Part shown: piece by piece, positions 43,676 to 53,638 of the stretch
Layout: each line of letters opens with the position of its first letter
Numbering within the stretch: position 1 is the first letter of the stretch
Assembly: GCA_030549495.1 (NCBI GenBank)
Contig: JAUIRK010000077.1
Coordinates: 467,001-531,000, forward strand
Reading direction: 5' to 3'
Length of the DNA: 64,000 bases
Source of the DNA: Nectonema munidae
Taxonomy: Eukaryota; Nematomorpha; Nectonematoida; Nectonematidae
The notes under the pieces: model-generated
Database searches by the model: none
The model's input: the letters and a program-made list of their open reading frames with translations, nothing else
What the model was told of the DNA's origin: nothing
Position numbers and translations under genes: made by a program

Positions 43676-44640
43676 ATTAGTTTTTTTTAAGTAATTCTTT
43701 ATAAATGATAATAATTTATTCAAAGAGGATTTAAAATTTTTTCCTTAAAATAAATTTTTCTCAATTTTCTTTATGAAAAATCATTGTGAATAAGTGCGTA
43801 GACTAATATTCGTATTACATAAGCAACATTTACATATTTCATGTGGATCTTAAATAAAACTTTTCCTTTACAAAATGAGAGTAATTCTGATTGAACTATA
43901 CATTGATATCCTTAAAAATCGGTAAAAGAAAAGAAGACCCCCCCCCCCCCCCCCCCCCCCCGGCACCCTGGATCCCTTCTGTATCTGAGTAACACTTTTC
44001 CCGCCACCTTATACATAAAAAATGCATAATATAAAAAAAAGGTTAGTACAAATGCATAACAAAAAAATTCTACAAATACTTAGCTCTATATAAATGTTCT
44101 TTATCCATTTTTAGGTCTAATTGAACAATTCTAGATTGTTTTAAATTTTTCTCATAACGGACAGTTGAAAAATGAAATTTAAGAGGAATTACCAAAGGTT
44201 AAGTTGAAGAAAGAAAATTCGATATTTACGTTTCAATAAGCGATTTGAACTTTGTTTTTCTTAAATAAATTTAAGTTTTATTTAATTCCTATTAACATAA
44301 CATTTCAAAAATTAATATGCTAGAAATTTAAATCTACATCTGAATTTTTTACAGATGAATCTTGTTTTCGGTTTATTTAATCAATAGTGATACAAATGGA
44401 TCTCGTCCCATTAAGAAAATTTTTCACAATCTTAACTCAATAAAAATCAAAAGGAAATAAATATACACAAATATATCAATGTTATCCTAAAGTTGATGTT
44501 TCTCACAAATTTTGATAAAGAGTTTTATATAAAACGATAAATTGTAATATTTTTATTGAAGTTATATTCAATATATTTCTTCATATATGAAATATAATTA
44601 TATATATCATCCTAATATGTTTTGATATCTTTCAAAACCT
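43676..44640. other. Gene-free stretch with C34 tract
   Basis: No gene seen. A homopolymer of 34 C lies at 43938-43971, a likely replication or sequencing trouble spot. Confidence 0.5.
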
Positions 44641-44651
44641 CAAGAGGTGGA

Positions 44652-44819
44652 CAGTGGCGTAGCCAAAAAATGGAAGTTGGGGGGGGGGCATGCAAGGAAT
44701 TTAGGGGGGGGGGGCAAGCATATTGGAAATATGTATATTGGAAGGTATTTGGGGGGCAGAAAAGGTATTTGGGGGGGGGGGGGCACTGCCCACTTGCCCC
44801 CCCTCTGGCTATGCCCCTG
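44652..44819. mobile_element. G-rich hAT-type MITE
   Basis: A 168-bp element starting CAGTGGCGTAGCC and ending GGCTATGCCCCTG. The flanks share GGTGGA, suggesting an eroded 8-bp duplication. The interior has several G7-G14 runs on the plus strand. Frames across it (44612-44955) are composition artefacts. The TIR type matches the 171-bp element at 21632. Confidence 0.7.
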
Positions 44820-45039
44820 GGTGGAACACGGGAGACAACCCCTATTTTTTTTGTTATCTTTTGAAATGTCAAAAAGATTAAGATATTTGACAAAAAAGTA
44901 TTTTTATGCATTCAATAAACGGAATTTAATGAGAGAAGAAAATATCAAAAAATAACTGATTAATATAGCAAATTATTAATTAGCTCGCCTCTTTATTTTT
45001 CGTGGGATGCTGAAAGTTTTTCTATTTCCGGGTTTTGAT

Positions 45040-45840
45040 GCAACGTTAGGAGACGTTTTTTAGCATTAATTTCTTATCAGTTGAAAATGTAAGTTTTTCT
45101 AAATTATTGTTTAAATATTTTTGAAAATATTCCTCTTCATCATTCTTGCTGATATTATCCCATTCTAGTTTTGTAAACACTTTGAATTGAGAACTTTCTG
45201 AAATATTAAGGTCTCCATACCCAAACAACGCATATTTAACTAAATATTCTTGATATTTTACCTCACTGTGTAAACTTTCAATCAAATCAATCAGTTTTTT
45301 ACTTTTAATTATCGCTTTCTCTTGATCAATGCCCAAATCTAAATCATCTAAAGATAATTCCAATTTGACATTTTTAAATATAGATAAATGAGAAAAAATT
45401 TGGAATAAGATTCAAATTTCCTATCCCAATGTAAAAATAATGGACCGAGAAAAATTCACAGATTTCTGTGAATTTTCTTTTTAAATCCCCATCATTGAAA
45501 ACAGTGTCTGTCACAAAATAGGGACCTAAATTAAATGTCCTATCAATTCCCAAAATAGTTGATCCTGAAGAAATAGATTTTTTTTATATGTAACAATTGT
45601 GTATCTGTATAGCAAATAAGGCAAGGAAGCCCGCATGAAGTTATATTCATTTGCATTATAAAAGGATGTGTAAAGGATTGTAATAATATTTTGAATGCTA
45701 TCTGCAATATTGTTGTTATAAAAGATGAATTTGCTTTTTCTTTGTTGTATTTCAGATTACGAATATACTTTGAATCTCTTGGGGGGTTCAATTTCAGAAT
45801 CAAAATAACTATATAATATTTTTATGACTATAACTGGCAT
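45040..45840 (-). mobile_element. Possible Mutator-like (MULE) transposase relic
   Basis: Minus-strand translation gives DPPRDSKYIRNLKYNKEKA, then TILGIDRTFNLGPYFVTDTV and, after a short gap, MELSLDDLDLGIDQEKAIIK. The 'GIDxTFNL...T' and 'IxxDxExAL' blocks fit the first two catalytic aspartates of MULE-type DDE transposases. It is split over several frames and no termini were found. Another DDE family is possible. Confidence 0.4.
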
Positions 45841-45849
45841 ATTTGTGCA

Positions 45850-46500
45850 GATTTCAATGTTATGGTCATGCTTGCTGGCCTTCAGCTTGACTATACTAAA
45901 TTTTACTGCTTCTTGTGCTTATGAAACTCCAGAGCAAGAACTGAACATTATGTACGCAAGGATTAATTTGGCCTATTCGAGATGAAATTGAGCAAGGAAA
46001 ACACAACAAACCACTTGTGAAAAGTGATAGAATTCGTTGATCATCTTTTTTAACAATACATAACTTGTAGCAATTTACGAAAGCCTTGGGCAAGAAATCT
46101 TCCGCATTTGTATATCTTGCAGAAAAGTTCCTTTCCCTGAGTTAAGCTAAAATTAAACAAGGTATCTTAATAGGTCCCCAAATTCGAAATATTGTACTCG
46201 ATGAAATGAAGAGAAGCTTGTCTTTAAGTCATTAACGAAAGTTTGTGATAACTTCTGGGATACCATCGTTCAGAAGACTTGTACAAGTTGTGAAAGATCT
46301 GCTTAGTCATTATCATGATATTATATGTAACTTGTCTCTAAAAGTTCATGTTCTCCACTCTCATTTGAATTTTTTTGCGAAAATTTTGGTGATGGGTGTA
46401 ATGAACATGGCGAAAGATTAGATCAGGAAATTTCATTGATGGAGCTACGATTCAAATGAAAATGGAACCCTGGTATGTTGCCAGACTTTTTCTGGGGTAT
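45850..46500 (+). mobile_element. Element-associated coding relic, class unknown
   Basis: Reads in order LAGLQLDYTKFYCFLCL, NKPLVKSDRI, FTKALGKKSSAFVYLAEKFP, IKQGILIGPQIRNIVLDEMK and NLSLKVHVLHSHLNFFAKNF, followed by GDGCNEHGERLDQEISLMEL. From memory, proteins with these blocks occur in many copies in arthropod and cnidarian genomes without an agreed function. The copy is broken, and I cannot assign it to an element class from this window. Confidence 0.5.
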
Positions 46501-46555
46501 AAAACATAATAATATAACATATTATAGACAAATATAATATTTAAAATCGTGCAAA

Positions 46556-47130
46556 TTGCAAAGTATAGGTAATAAATTTTGTAACATCGTATGAGGTAGC
46601 AAAATATGAATAGAAAGTTTGATATTTTTTGATATTTTAAAGAAAATTTTTCGATTCTTTGATTACAAAATTTTATTTTGATTATTTGATTAAGTATATT
46701 ATTTAATATCGTGAAAAAATTGCAAAAATATAGGTAATAACTTATCTAACATCCTCTCCCTGAACGGGGTATATCAAGTCTTACATCTAGCAAAATATGA
46801 ACTGATAGTTTGGAGATGAATCATTGCGGTATACAGGTTGGAGATGAATCATCGCGGTATACAGGTTGGAGATGAACCATCGTAATATACAGGTATATAG
46901 GTAATAACTTATGTACCATCATCTCCCCGAATGAGGTATATCAAATTTTACATCTAACAAAATGTGAACAGAAAGTTGAACATTGTCTTCCTAGTCATTT
47001 CTACATGGAATAGAAACGATCGTAGTATACAGGTTGGAGATGAATCATCGTAGAATACAGGTTGGAGATGAATCATCGTAGAATACAGGTTGAGAAGAAT
47101 CATCGTAATATACGGGTTGGAGATAACATT
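46556..47130. repeat. Minisatellite and decayed longer repeat
   Basis: A unit of about 31 bp (ggttggagatgaatcatcg plus a gtatacag-type end) recurs at 46808-46895 and 47017-47125. Between and before these, 'taggtaataactt ... aaaatatgaa' recurs at about 46568, 46733 and 46900, forming a looser unit of 165-170 bp. No coding potential. Confidence 0.7.
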
Positions 47131-47557
47131 CAAGTTGTCTACCCGCGTTCAACCGTACAGGTTATGAGATATATATATATATACATTATACACACTTATA
47201 TAACAAGGTGTCCCTAATGTCAATTTATTAAAATATTAATGATTAAAATATTAGAATATTATTTATTATATTTGAATCAATTTCGATATTTTTTTAATAA
47301 TAATTTGCGTTTATTTGGGTAAAAAGACTAACAATATGTTTTTGAAAGTTAAGAAAAGTTTGTATTTCGGAGGTTAACTTTTTTGATCCAATATATTTTC
47401 TTTTTGACTTAATAAATTTTTTTGACCTAACATGAATTTTTTTTTACTTTATTGACCTAATAAAAATTATTTTTAGAAAGTACGTAGCATGTTGAACACA
47501 ATGAACATACTTTTTTTTTTTAACTTTATTGACTTTTGTTCGCCATCGTTATTACCC
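47131..47557. other. Gene-free stretch with short TA repeat
   Basis: Contains a TA tract near 47170-47184; otherwise AT-rich sequence with no gene seen. Confidence 0.4.
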
Positions 47558-47710
47558 TAATGGCTGAGCCTCGATGCTTCTTAGAGTGTACCTTCAGCTT
47601 AAAAGTTGAAAGTTAGGGATTAGATCACAAATGCTCCGAACTTTTAAAAATGTAAATTGAGGGCATATACCCTTATTGCTGAAAGTGCTATGATATCCAA
47701 CCAACCAGCC
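47558..47710 (+). mobile_element. tRNA-headed SINE, copy 2
   Basis: Plus-strand partner of the 5600-5795 SINE. It carries the box A-like gctgagcctcgatgcttctt, an eroded box B-like gggattagatcac, and the shared body ending gctgaaagtgctatgatatc then caaccaacc. More decayed than copy 1. Confidence 0.55.
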
Positions 47711-48116
47711 AACCCAAATGGTTTTAAAGTATTATTATCTTTATTGAGGTAACAAAAATGGTTGACAATTGAATCTTTTTAATATTTGGTGGTCTTTTTA
47801 TTTTATAATTGTAAAATTATTCACAAAAATTTCTACTATATAAAAATTTTAAGAAATTAAAAATGAAATTTGTTGAGAATTACAAAAATTATTTACTATT
47901 TTGAGTACTATTTCCTGTTTCTAAGCCTCTGAACTCAATTTGAATCTGTAATATATAACTGCCCTAACATTTTTCGACATGAACTTGCTGGGGGCTTGTC
48001 CCAATAAAAATGATATTGGCTAAATTATATGAAAATTTCTTAAAATTTCATTATGTGTCATGTCATCTCTATGGATACATGCATCCCTTTGACTATCATT
48101 CTTTTCTAATCTCAGT
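47711..48116. other. Gene-free stretch
   Basis: No gene or repeat recognised. Confidence 0.4.
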
Positions 48117-48345
48117 TAAAATTATTACACTTTGGCCCATTTCTTATGTACCATAAATCCAACTCCTCCCTGCCTACAATTATTGCCACTCCATTACAAT
48201 TTGTAAGCCTCCCCACCACCTCTAATAATTTTATTGCCTTTATTTTCATACTTCATCTCTTGTAAACCTGCACTCGCTACATTCCTCCTACAGAGCATGC
48301 TTACACATTACGAGCTCTTATCCACTTCTTCATCTTTAACGACAT
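48117..48345 (-). mobile_element. RTE-like LINE endonuclease fragment
   Basis: Minus-strand translation gives RRNVASAGLQEMKYENKGNK and then WSGNNCRQGGVGFMVHKKW. This is the APE endonuclease pattern 'LQE.R....G.......SG....GGVGF.V.K' of RTE/CR1-type LINEs. Only this short block survives. Confidence 0.5.
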
Positions 48346-48599
48346 CCTTCCCCACTTCTATGTGGGGTCGATATTTTTGATCAGCTTTCCCTATTCATTT
48401 CCTTTCCGCACATCATTCTTTAAACATTTAAGCTTTATTTATATCAACTTTAACCCAATTAATCGATCTTCGCTTATGCCTTCCTTTTTTACAAAAAAAA
48501 TAAATTCTCCATTTTCTTTTTTAAAAGAAAATGGATTGAAGAGTTGGGTATATGGTTTCGTCAATGAAAAGACATGTATGATACTCTATCACTTGAAAT

Positions 48600-48720
48600 T
48601 CTTATCCTTTCGAAACAAAACAAATATGTTTTTAAGTTGTCTAAAGCCAAACATATGAGCCATAGTTTTAATTTTTTTCGGTTCCATCTCCTGTTCCATA
48701 TAAAAAAATCCTATGGCTCA
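48600..48720. repeat. Dispersed repeat, copy 2
   Basis: Related to 23825-23945 in the same orientation (tttaagttgtctaaagccaa and gttccatataaaaaaatcct). Class unknown. Confidence 0.55.
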
Positions 48721-49117
48721 GCTTGCTTATATACCGGCTCAGAGACTTTTTAAAGGCAATTTTCATGGATGAACCAGACGAAAAATGAGGGGATAACTCA
48801 ATTCGTTGCAAGGCTCAATGCAAAAGCATTCCTGTGTGAATTTAATGTTCCCTGTATCAAGCCCTGTATTTATGGAGGCGTGAGTAAGGTTTTGGTATTT
48901 TTTGCAGTAAGGTTGGTTTGATCTAATTTTTGGTTCTACAGACATTTGGCCGAATGGAAATATAACCGAATGGACTTTTGACAGGAAATGAACACACCTT
49001 TTTAAATTTTTGTATGCGTTGCTTCACTTCCAGTAAGCCTGTGCTCAATACAAATCTGCAGCTTTCTTTTCTTTTTCTAATCTTGACGCATATGCATAAC
49101 TTTTGTGATGAATAATT
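48721..49117. other. Spacer left of the piggyBac element
   Basis: A 60-codon minus-strand frame (48763-48945) has no recognised domain. The transposase reading of the neighbouring piggyBac stops abruptly near 49118, so its left end is missing here. Confidence 0.4.
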
Positions 49118-49978
49118 TTATCTACGACAAGTAAATTTTATAACAACATGCTCACCTTGACTTGAGTGTACTCGAGACTTATCTTTACCTGTGTACGGAA
49201 AGGCTTGTAAGACATAATAATTGTATGTATCACAGAGCACCCAAAACTTGATTCCAAATTTGGATGGCTTGTTGGGCATATACTGGATAAATTTACATCT
49301 ACTACGACATGGATATAGTTGTTCATCAACGGTTACTGATTCATTGGGGAAATAGCATCTTTGAAAGTTGTCAGTTGTACTAGTCCAAAGTGAGCGAATT
49401 GCTGCGAACGGGTCTTTTTCCTTTCTTAGAGAACGCGAGTTTTTGTCATCAAATCTCAAGTAAAGTAAAATTTTTTTGAATTCATTACGAGACATTGTGT
49501 CGCTAAATACTTGTCTTCCATAATTTATGTTCCAAAAACTATGAAGAGGTTCATTGCGTCCTTTGAAGACACCTCTCAGTATGCAAAGTCCAAAGAAAGC
49601 ATGAAATTTTGGCAACGATAAAGAAAAGTTTGAGTCACTTTTTCTTTTGGCCTCTTCTTCGGTAAATCTAATTATGTCATTTATACTTCTGTATCCGTAT
49701 ACTTCCATAAAAACATCAAGAAGATTGTTAACTCGATTTTTAATAAAAAGGGTAGGTCCAGCTGATCTACGAAGAAGATTACGCGAAAGTGTCTTGCTCA
49801 ATGTAGGACATTCAGTTGTCCAAAGAGTCTTGTCTTTTGATTGGAAAGTAGATGAACCAGATACATATGTATCAGAAGAGGAAAGTGAAGTATCACTGGA
49901 TTCCAAGACAGAGCTTACAGATAAAGAAGAAAATTCTTTGGAGCTTGAGATTTCATAAGAGTCAGTAGTGTAATCCAT
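49118..49978 (-). pseudogene. piggyBac transposase, N-terminal half
   Basis: Likely start MDYTTDSYEISSSK at 49978. An acidic, Ser-rich leader is followed by the piggyBac core: FFGLCILRGVFKGRN, HSFWNINYGRQVFSDTMSRN, EFKKILLYLRFDDKN and ESVTVDEQLYPCRSRCKF (first catalytic Asp), then KPSKFGIKFWVLCDTYNYYV and TGKD. Homology stops at about GEHVV, before the second and third aspartates and the Cys-rich tail, so it is inactive by truncation. The retained part is unbroken. Confidence 0.85.
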
Positions 49979-50090
49979 TCTTTCCCAAAAAAATTTTATG
50001 CGCAAAGTAGAGGAAATTAAAATGCAAGGAATTGGAGAAGTCAATGAAGAGAAAAGCAAATAATTGGAGGAGTCAATGAAGAGTTGCGAT

Positions 50091-50790
50091 TGTTATGGAG
50101 TTGAAGAAGTAAGAAGAATCAATATAATTCCGAATTATGCACACACGTATCGCTGCAGTTTCAAATATCTCTTACTTTACCAAGGTCGTTACAATATTCC
50201 ATGGTAATGTAAATCATGTATCACATATATGTCAAATATCAACATTTATTTATCAAAACATAGTTCAATGAAGAATTAGTGACGACACAACATAATTCTT
50301 ATGTAAAAAGTTAAATATTTTGTGAAGCAACAGTACGCACGTCATAAATATGTTGGGAAATACATCTCTCAACGTATCCTTTTTGTTGCAAGAATTGTGT
50401 ACTTGAATGATAGGTTGCTTCATTCGTTTTTGTTCTGATAAGATTGTTATGGAGTTGAAGAAGTAAGAAGAATCAATATAATTCCGAATTATGCACACAC
50501 GTATCGCTGCAGTTTCAAATATCTCTTACTTTACCAAGGTCGTTACAATATTCCATGGTAATGTAAATCATGTATCACATATATGTCAAATATCAACATT
50601 TATTTATCAAAACATAGTTCAATGAAGAATTAGTGACGACACAACATAATTCTTATGTAAAAAGTTAAATATTTTGTGAAGCAACAGTACGCACGTCATA
50701 AATATGTTGGGAAATACATCTCTCAACATCCTTTTTGTTGCAAGAATTGTGTACGTGAATGATAGGTTGCTTCATTCGTTTTTTTTGATA
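50091..50790. repeat. 354-bp tandem duplication inside the piggyBac end
   Basis: The block beginning tgttatggagttgaagaagt at 50091 is repeated from 50445 with only a few differences, including a small deletion (caacgtatccttt versus caacatccttt). It lies between the transposase start and the right TIR. Confidence 0.92.
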
Positions 50791-50877
50791 ACGTTTATAT
50801 CATAACTCAACGAAAATAGCTGAAATACCATATCGGTCAATTGACCGGTATGGTCTTACTTGATATATAAGATACAT

Positions 50878-50894
50878 GGTCTTTCTAGGGTTAA
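50878..50894 (-). repeat. piggyBac TIR plus TTAA
   Basis: The plus strand reads ggtctttctagggttaa. The inverse, TTAACCCTAGAAAGACC, matches the moth-type piggyBac end at the first 11 TIR bases. Confidence 0.85.
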
Positions 50895-51179
50895 AGGAAA
50901 ATTAAAATAAAATTGAAAAGTAATATAATTTATTGGGCACAGGATTTAAAACGGTGAATTTTCGCCGACAGTCGGCTTTTTTTTGTTCGACAGTGCTGGG
51001 GGGGGGGGCGTAAAACGCCCCCTTTCACTAAAAAATTAATTGTAGAAAATTGGCTGAATCATATCCCTTCAAATTTTTGTGACTTTTCCTAAAATCGTTA
51101 GCTGCATCTTTTGAAACCATTTTCATGGTAGTTTGGAACGCGTAACACTTTATATATTTAATTTTTTCAATAATCAATG
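50895..51179. other. Spacer with short G tract
   Basis: A cgccgacagtcgg hairpin-like sequence near 50967-50979 and a G10 tract near 51000-51009; no gene. Confidence 0.4.
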
Positions 51180-52560
51180 CTACTTTTTAGAAAATGTCAA
51201 TCAAAATTTTGATTGATCAAAAATATATTTAATTAAATATACCTTCAAATTTTACATAAAATATATGTTTTTATACTAAATCGGTCATGCTGTTTTCATT
51301 TCTGAACTCATTTTTTACATTTAGGATATGAAAATACCTATATGTGTTAATCAAATTTGCGGTTTACTTCTCAAAATTGTCTCAAAACATTCCTTCACAT
51401 TTTACATAAAATATATGTTTTATACCAAATCGATCATGTTGTTTTCATTTCTGGACTCAACTTTTTACATTTAGGATTTGAAAATACCTATAAGTGTTAA
51501 TCAAATTTGCGGTTTACTTCTGAAAATTGTCTTCAAAAACATTCCTTCACATTTTACATAAAAACATATGAGTTATACTAAATCGGACATGCTGGTTTCA
51601 TTTCTGGACTCATTTTTTACGTTTAGGAAATCAAAAATACCTATAATTGTTAATTAAATTTGCGGTTTACTTCTAAAAATTGTCTCCAAATACATTCATT
51701 CAAATTTTACAATGAAATATATGTTTTATACCAAATCAACCATGCTGTTTTCATTTCTGAACTCATTTTTCACATTTAGAGGTTTTAAAATATCAGTCTA
51801 AATTTGCGGTTTACTTCTAAAAGCTATCTCCAAAAATATTCTCTAAATTTTACATGAAATATTTGTTTTTATACCAAATCGATCACGCTGTTTTCATTTT
51901 TGAACTCATTTTTTACATTTAGGATTTGGAAATACCTATAAGTATTAATCAAATTTGTGGTTTACTTCTCAAAATCGTCTCCAAAAATATTTTCTTGAAA
52001 TATATGTTTTAATACCAAATCAATCATGCTTTTTTTATTTCTGAACTCATTTTTTACATTTAGGATGTGAAAATACCTATAAGTGTTAATCAAATTTAGG
52101 GTTTACTTCTAAAAATTGCCTTCAAAAAGATTCCTTCAAATTATACATAAAATATATGTTATACTAAATCGGCCATGCTTGTTTCATTTCTGGATTTATT
52201 TTTCACATTTAAGATTAATTGTTAATCAAATTTGCGGTTTACTTTATAAATTTGTCTTCAAAAACATTCATTTAAATTTTTTACAAAAAATATGTTTTAT
52301 ACTAAATCGATCATGCTGGTTTCATTACAGGGTTTAGTTTTCGTATTTAAAGATTTAATACCTATAAGTGTAAAACAAATTAGCGGTTTACGTCTAAAAA
52401 TTGTTTCCAAAAACATTCATTCAAGTGTTACATGAAATATATGTTATTTACCGAATTATTAATGCTAGTTTCATTTTTTTCTTAAATTTTGCAATTAGGG
52501 TTAAAATTTATATAAGTGTCAAATATTTATGTTGGACTAAAAATTGTTCCAAAAACAAAT
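51180..52560. repeat. Decayed tandem satellite, about 150-bp unit
   Basis: Nine degenerate units marked by catgctgttttcatttc-type sequence at about 51286, 51435, 51588, 51741, 51893, 52025, 52173, 52312 and 52462. Each also carries aaatttgcggtttacttct and tatatgttttataccaaatc variants. The unit is 132-153 bp. The units diverge from one another and from the 219-bp satellite at 59-64 kb. Confidence 0.85.
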
Positions 52561-52674
52561 TTATATTTTTAAACCAAATGAATAGGATGTCCTTTTATAT
52601 TATTAATTAAATTGAACAGAAAGACTCATTAAAGAGACATCTTGTTACAACTAGGTAATATTAAAATTTTACTT

Positions 52675-52750
52675 GAACTAGAGCGCTTCTAAACGCTAGG
52701 AGCGTAAGGAACTGAGAACGTCCGTGTTCGAACCCGTTCTACTCACTTCG
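52675..52750 (+). repeat. tRNA-like sequence
   Basis: A box B-like GTGTTCGAACCC at 52723-52734, preceded by gagcgcttctaaacgctagg and ggaactgagaacgtcc, resembles the 3' half of a tRNA. The 5' half and acceptor stem are not convincing, so it is a pseudogene or a SINE head. Confidence 0.35.
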
Positions 52751-53110
52751 GAGTCTATGATTGTTGCACTACATTTTAGTCCATATTCACTCTTGATAAC
52801 CACAATTCATTTCTTCCAATCCCCATTTTGCTAGCATGTTGTGAGATTACTAGTAATGTTGTGAGGTTTGCTGTAGGAACTATGGAAGAAATAGCTCAGA
52901 CCTAAAAAGAAGAGTGTAGACTATGAGCAAGACAATCCCACACTCCAATTGATGTAATGGGCCAATATTTTGATGCACTTATGTAAAGCAGAGAGAGAGA
53001 GTTTGTCTATACTATCCACCCTAGAATATCTCAAAACTATCTAAATCGGCCAAAGTCCCATGTATGACCATTTTCAAAAGAAAAAAAGTTGAAATATTTA
53101 AAACATTTAT
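52751..53110. other. Gene-free stretch
   Basis: Nothing recognised apart from a short GA repeat near 52990-53001. Confidence 0.4.
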
Positions 53111-53383
53111 TTATAAATATTTAATTATTTTTTTCTTCATATTCTTTGTCTTTTTTCGTATTCTTTTCGTTCGTTTCTTCGTTCGTATTCTTTTTCTAAA
53201 ATTAAAAAATAATTTACATAGTTGTACTTCATTTCTTGAAAAAATGTTGCTTCTACAATCTTTTATGAAATGTCCTGATTTTTTACAATAATAGCAGAAC
53301 CTTTTTTTTTCCATTTTTTCTTTCTTTTTGTATGTTAATAATCTTGCAACTAAAAAAATGTAAAAATATTTGGCCTTTTTCAA
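53111..53383 (-). other. Short frame with one CCHC zinc knuckle
   Basis: A 90-codon Lys/Arg-rich frame containing CYYCKKSGHFIKDC, a perfect CX2CX4HX4C knuckle. Upstream sequence has splice-like signals, but I could not join a start in phase. It may be a fragment of a nucleic-acid-binding element protein. No neighbouring coding region extends it with confidence. Confidence 0.3.
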
Positions 53384-53638
53384 TTAGAAAGAACTTACTT
53401 TTGATAAACTACATTTGGCATTTTCTAAAAATTGTAAAAAAAATATATAGTTTTAAAATGTTTTATTTCAGAAAACTTACAGCTTACCTTTATATTGAAT
53501 AAAAGTGTTAGTTAATATAGCATTTTACTAACTAAGATAAATATTCTGATAATTTCAAATAACACCACACAGGTATATTCCACTCAGGATAAGAACCACA
53601 CAGGTAAAATGAAGTTAGGATATTTGTAATATAATTAA

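Larger units (their letters stand above)
49118..50894 (-). mobile_element. piggyBac element, 3'-truncated
   Basis: The right end (minus-strand 5' end) is intact: TTAA at 50891-50894 followed on the minus strand by CCCTAGAAAGACC, nearly identical to the canonical piggyBac TIR CCCTAGAAAGATA. Just inside is a cggtcaattgaccg palindrome. Between TIR and transposase lies a tandem duplication (50091-50790). The transposase lacks its C-terminal half and no left TIR is seen. Confidence 0.88.

Noticed and set aside
44612-44955. Three overlapping Gly- or Pro-rich frames
   Set aside because: Produced by the G-rich interior of a hAT-type MITE.
52675-52750. Functional tRNA gene
   Set aside because: Only a box B and parts of a 3' half are convincing; no acceptor stem or complete cloverleaf.
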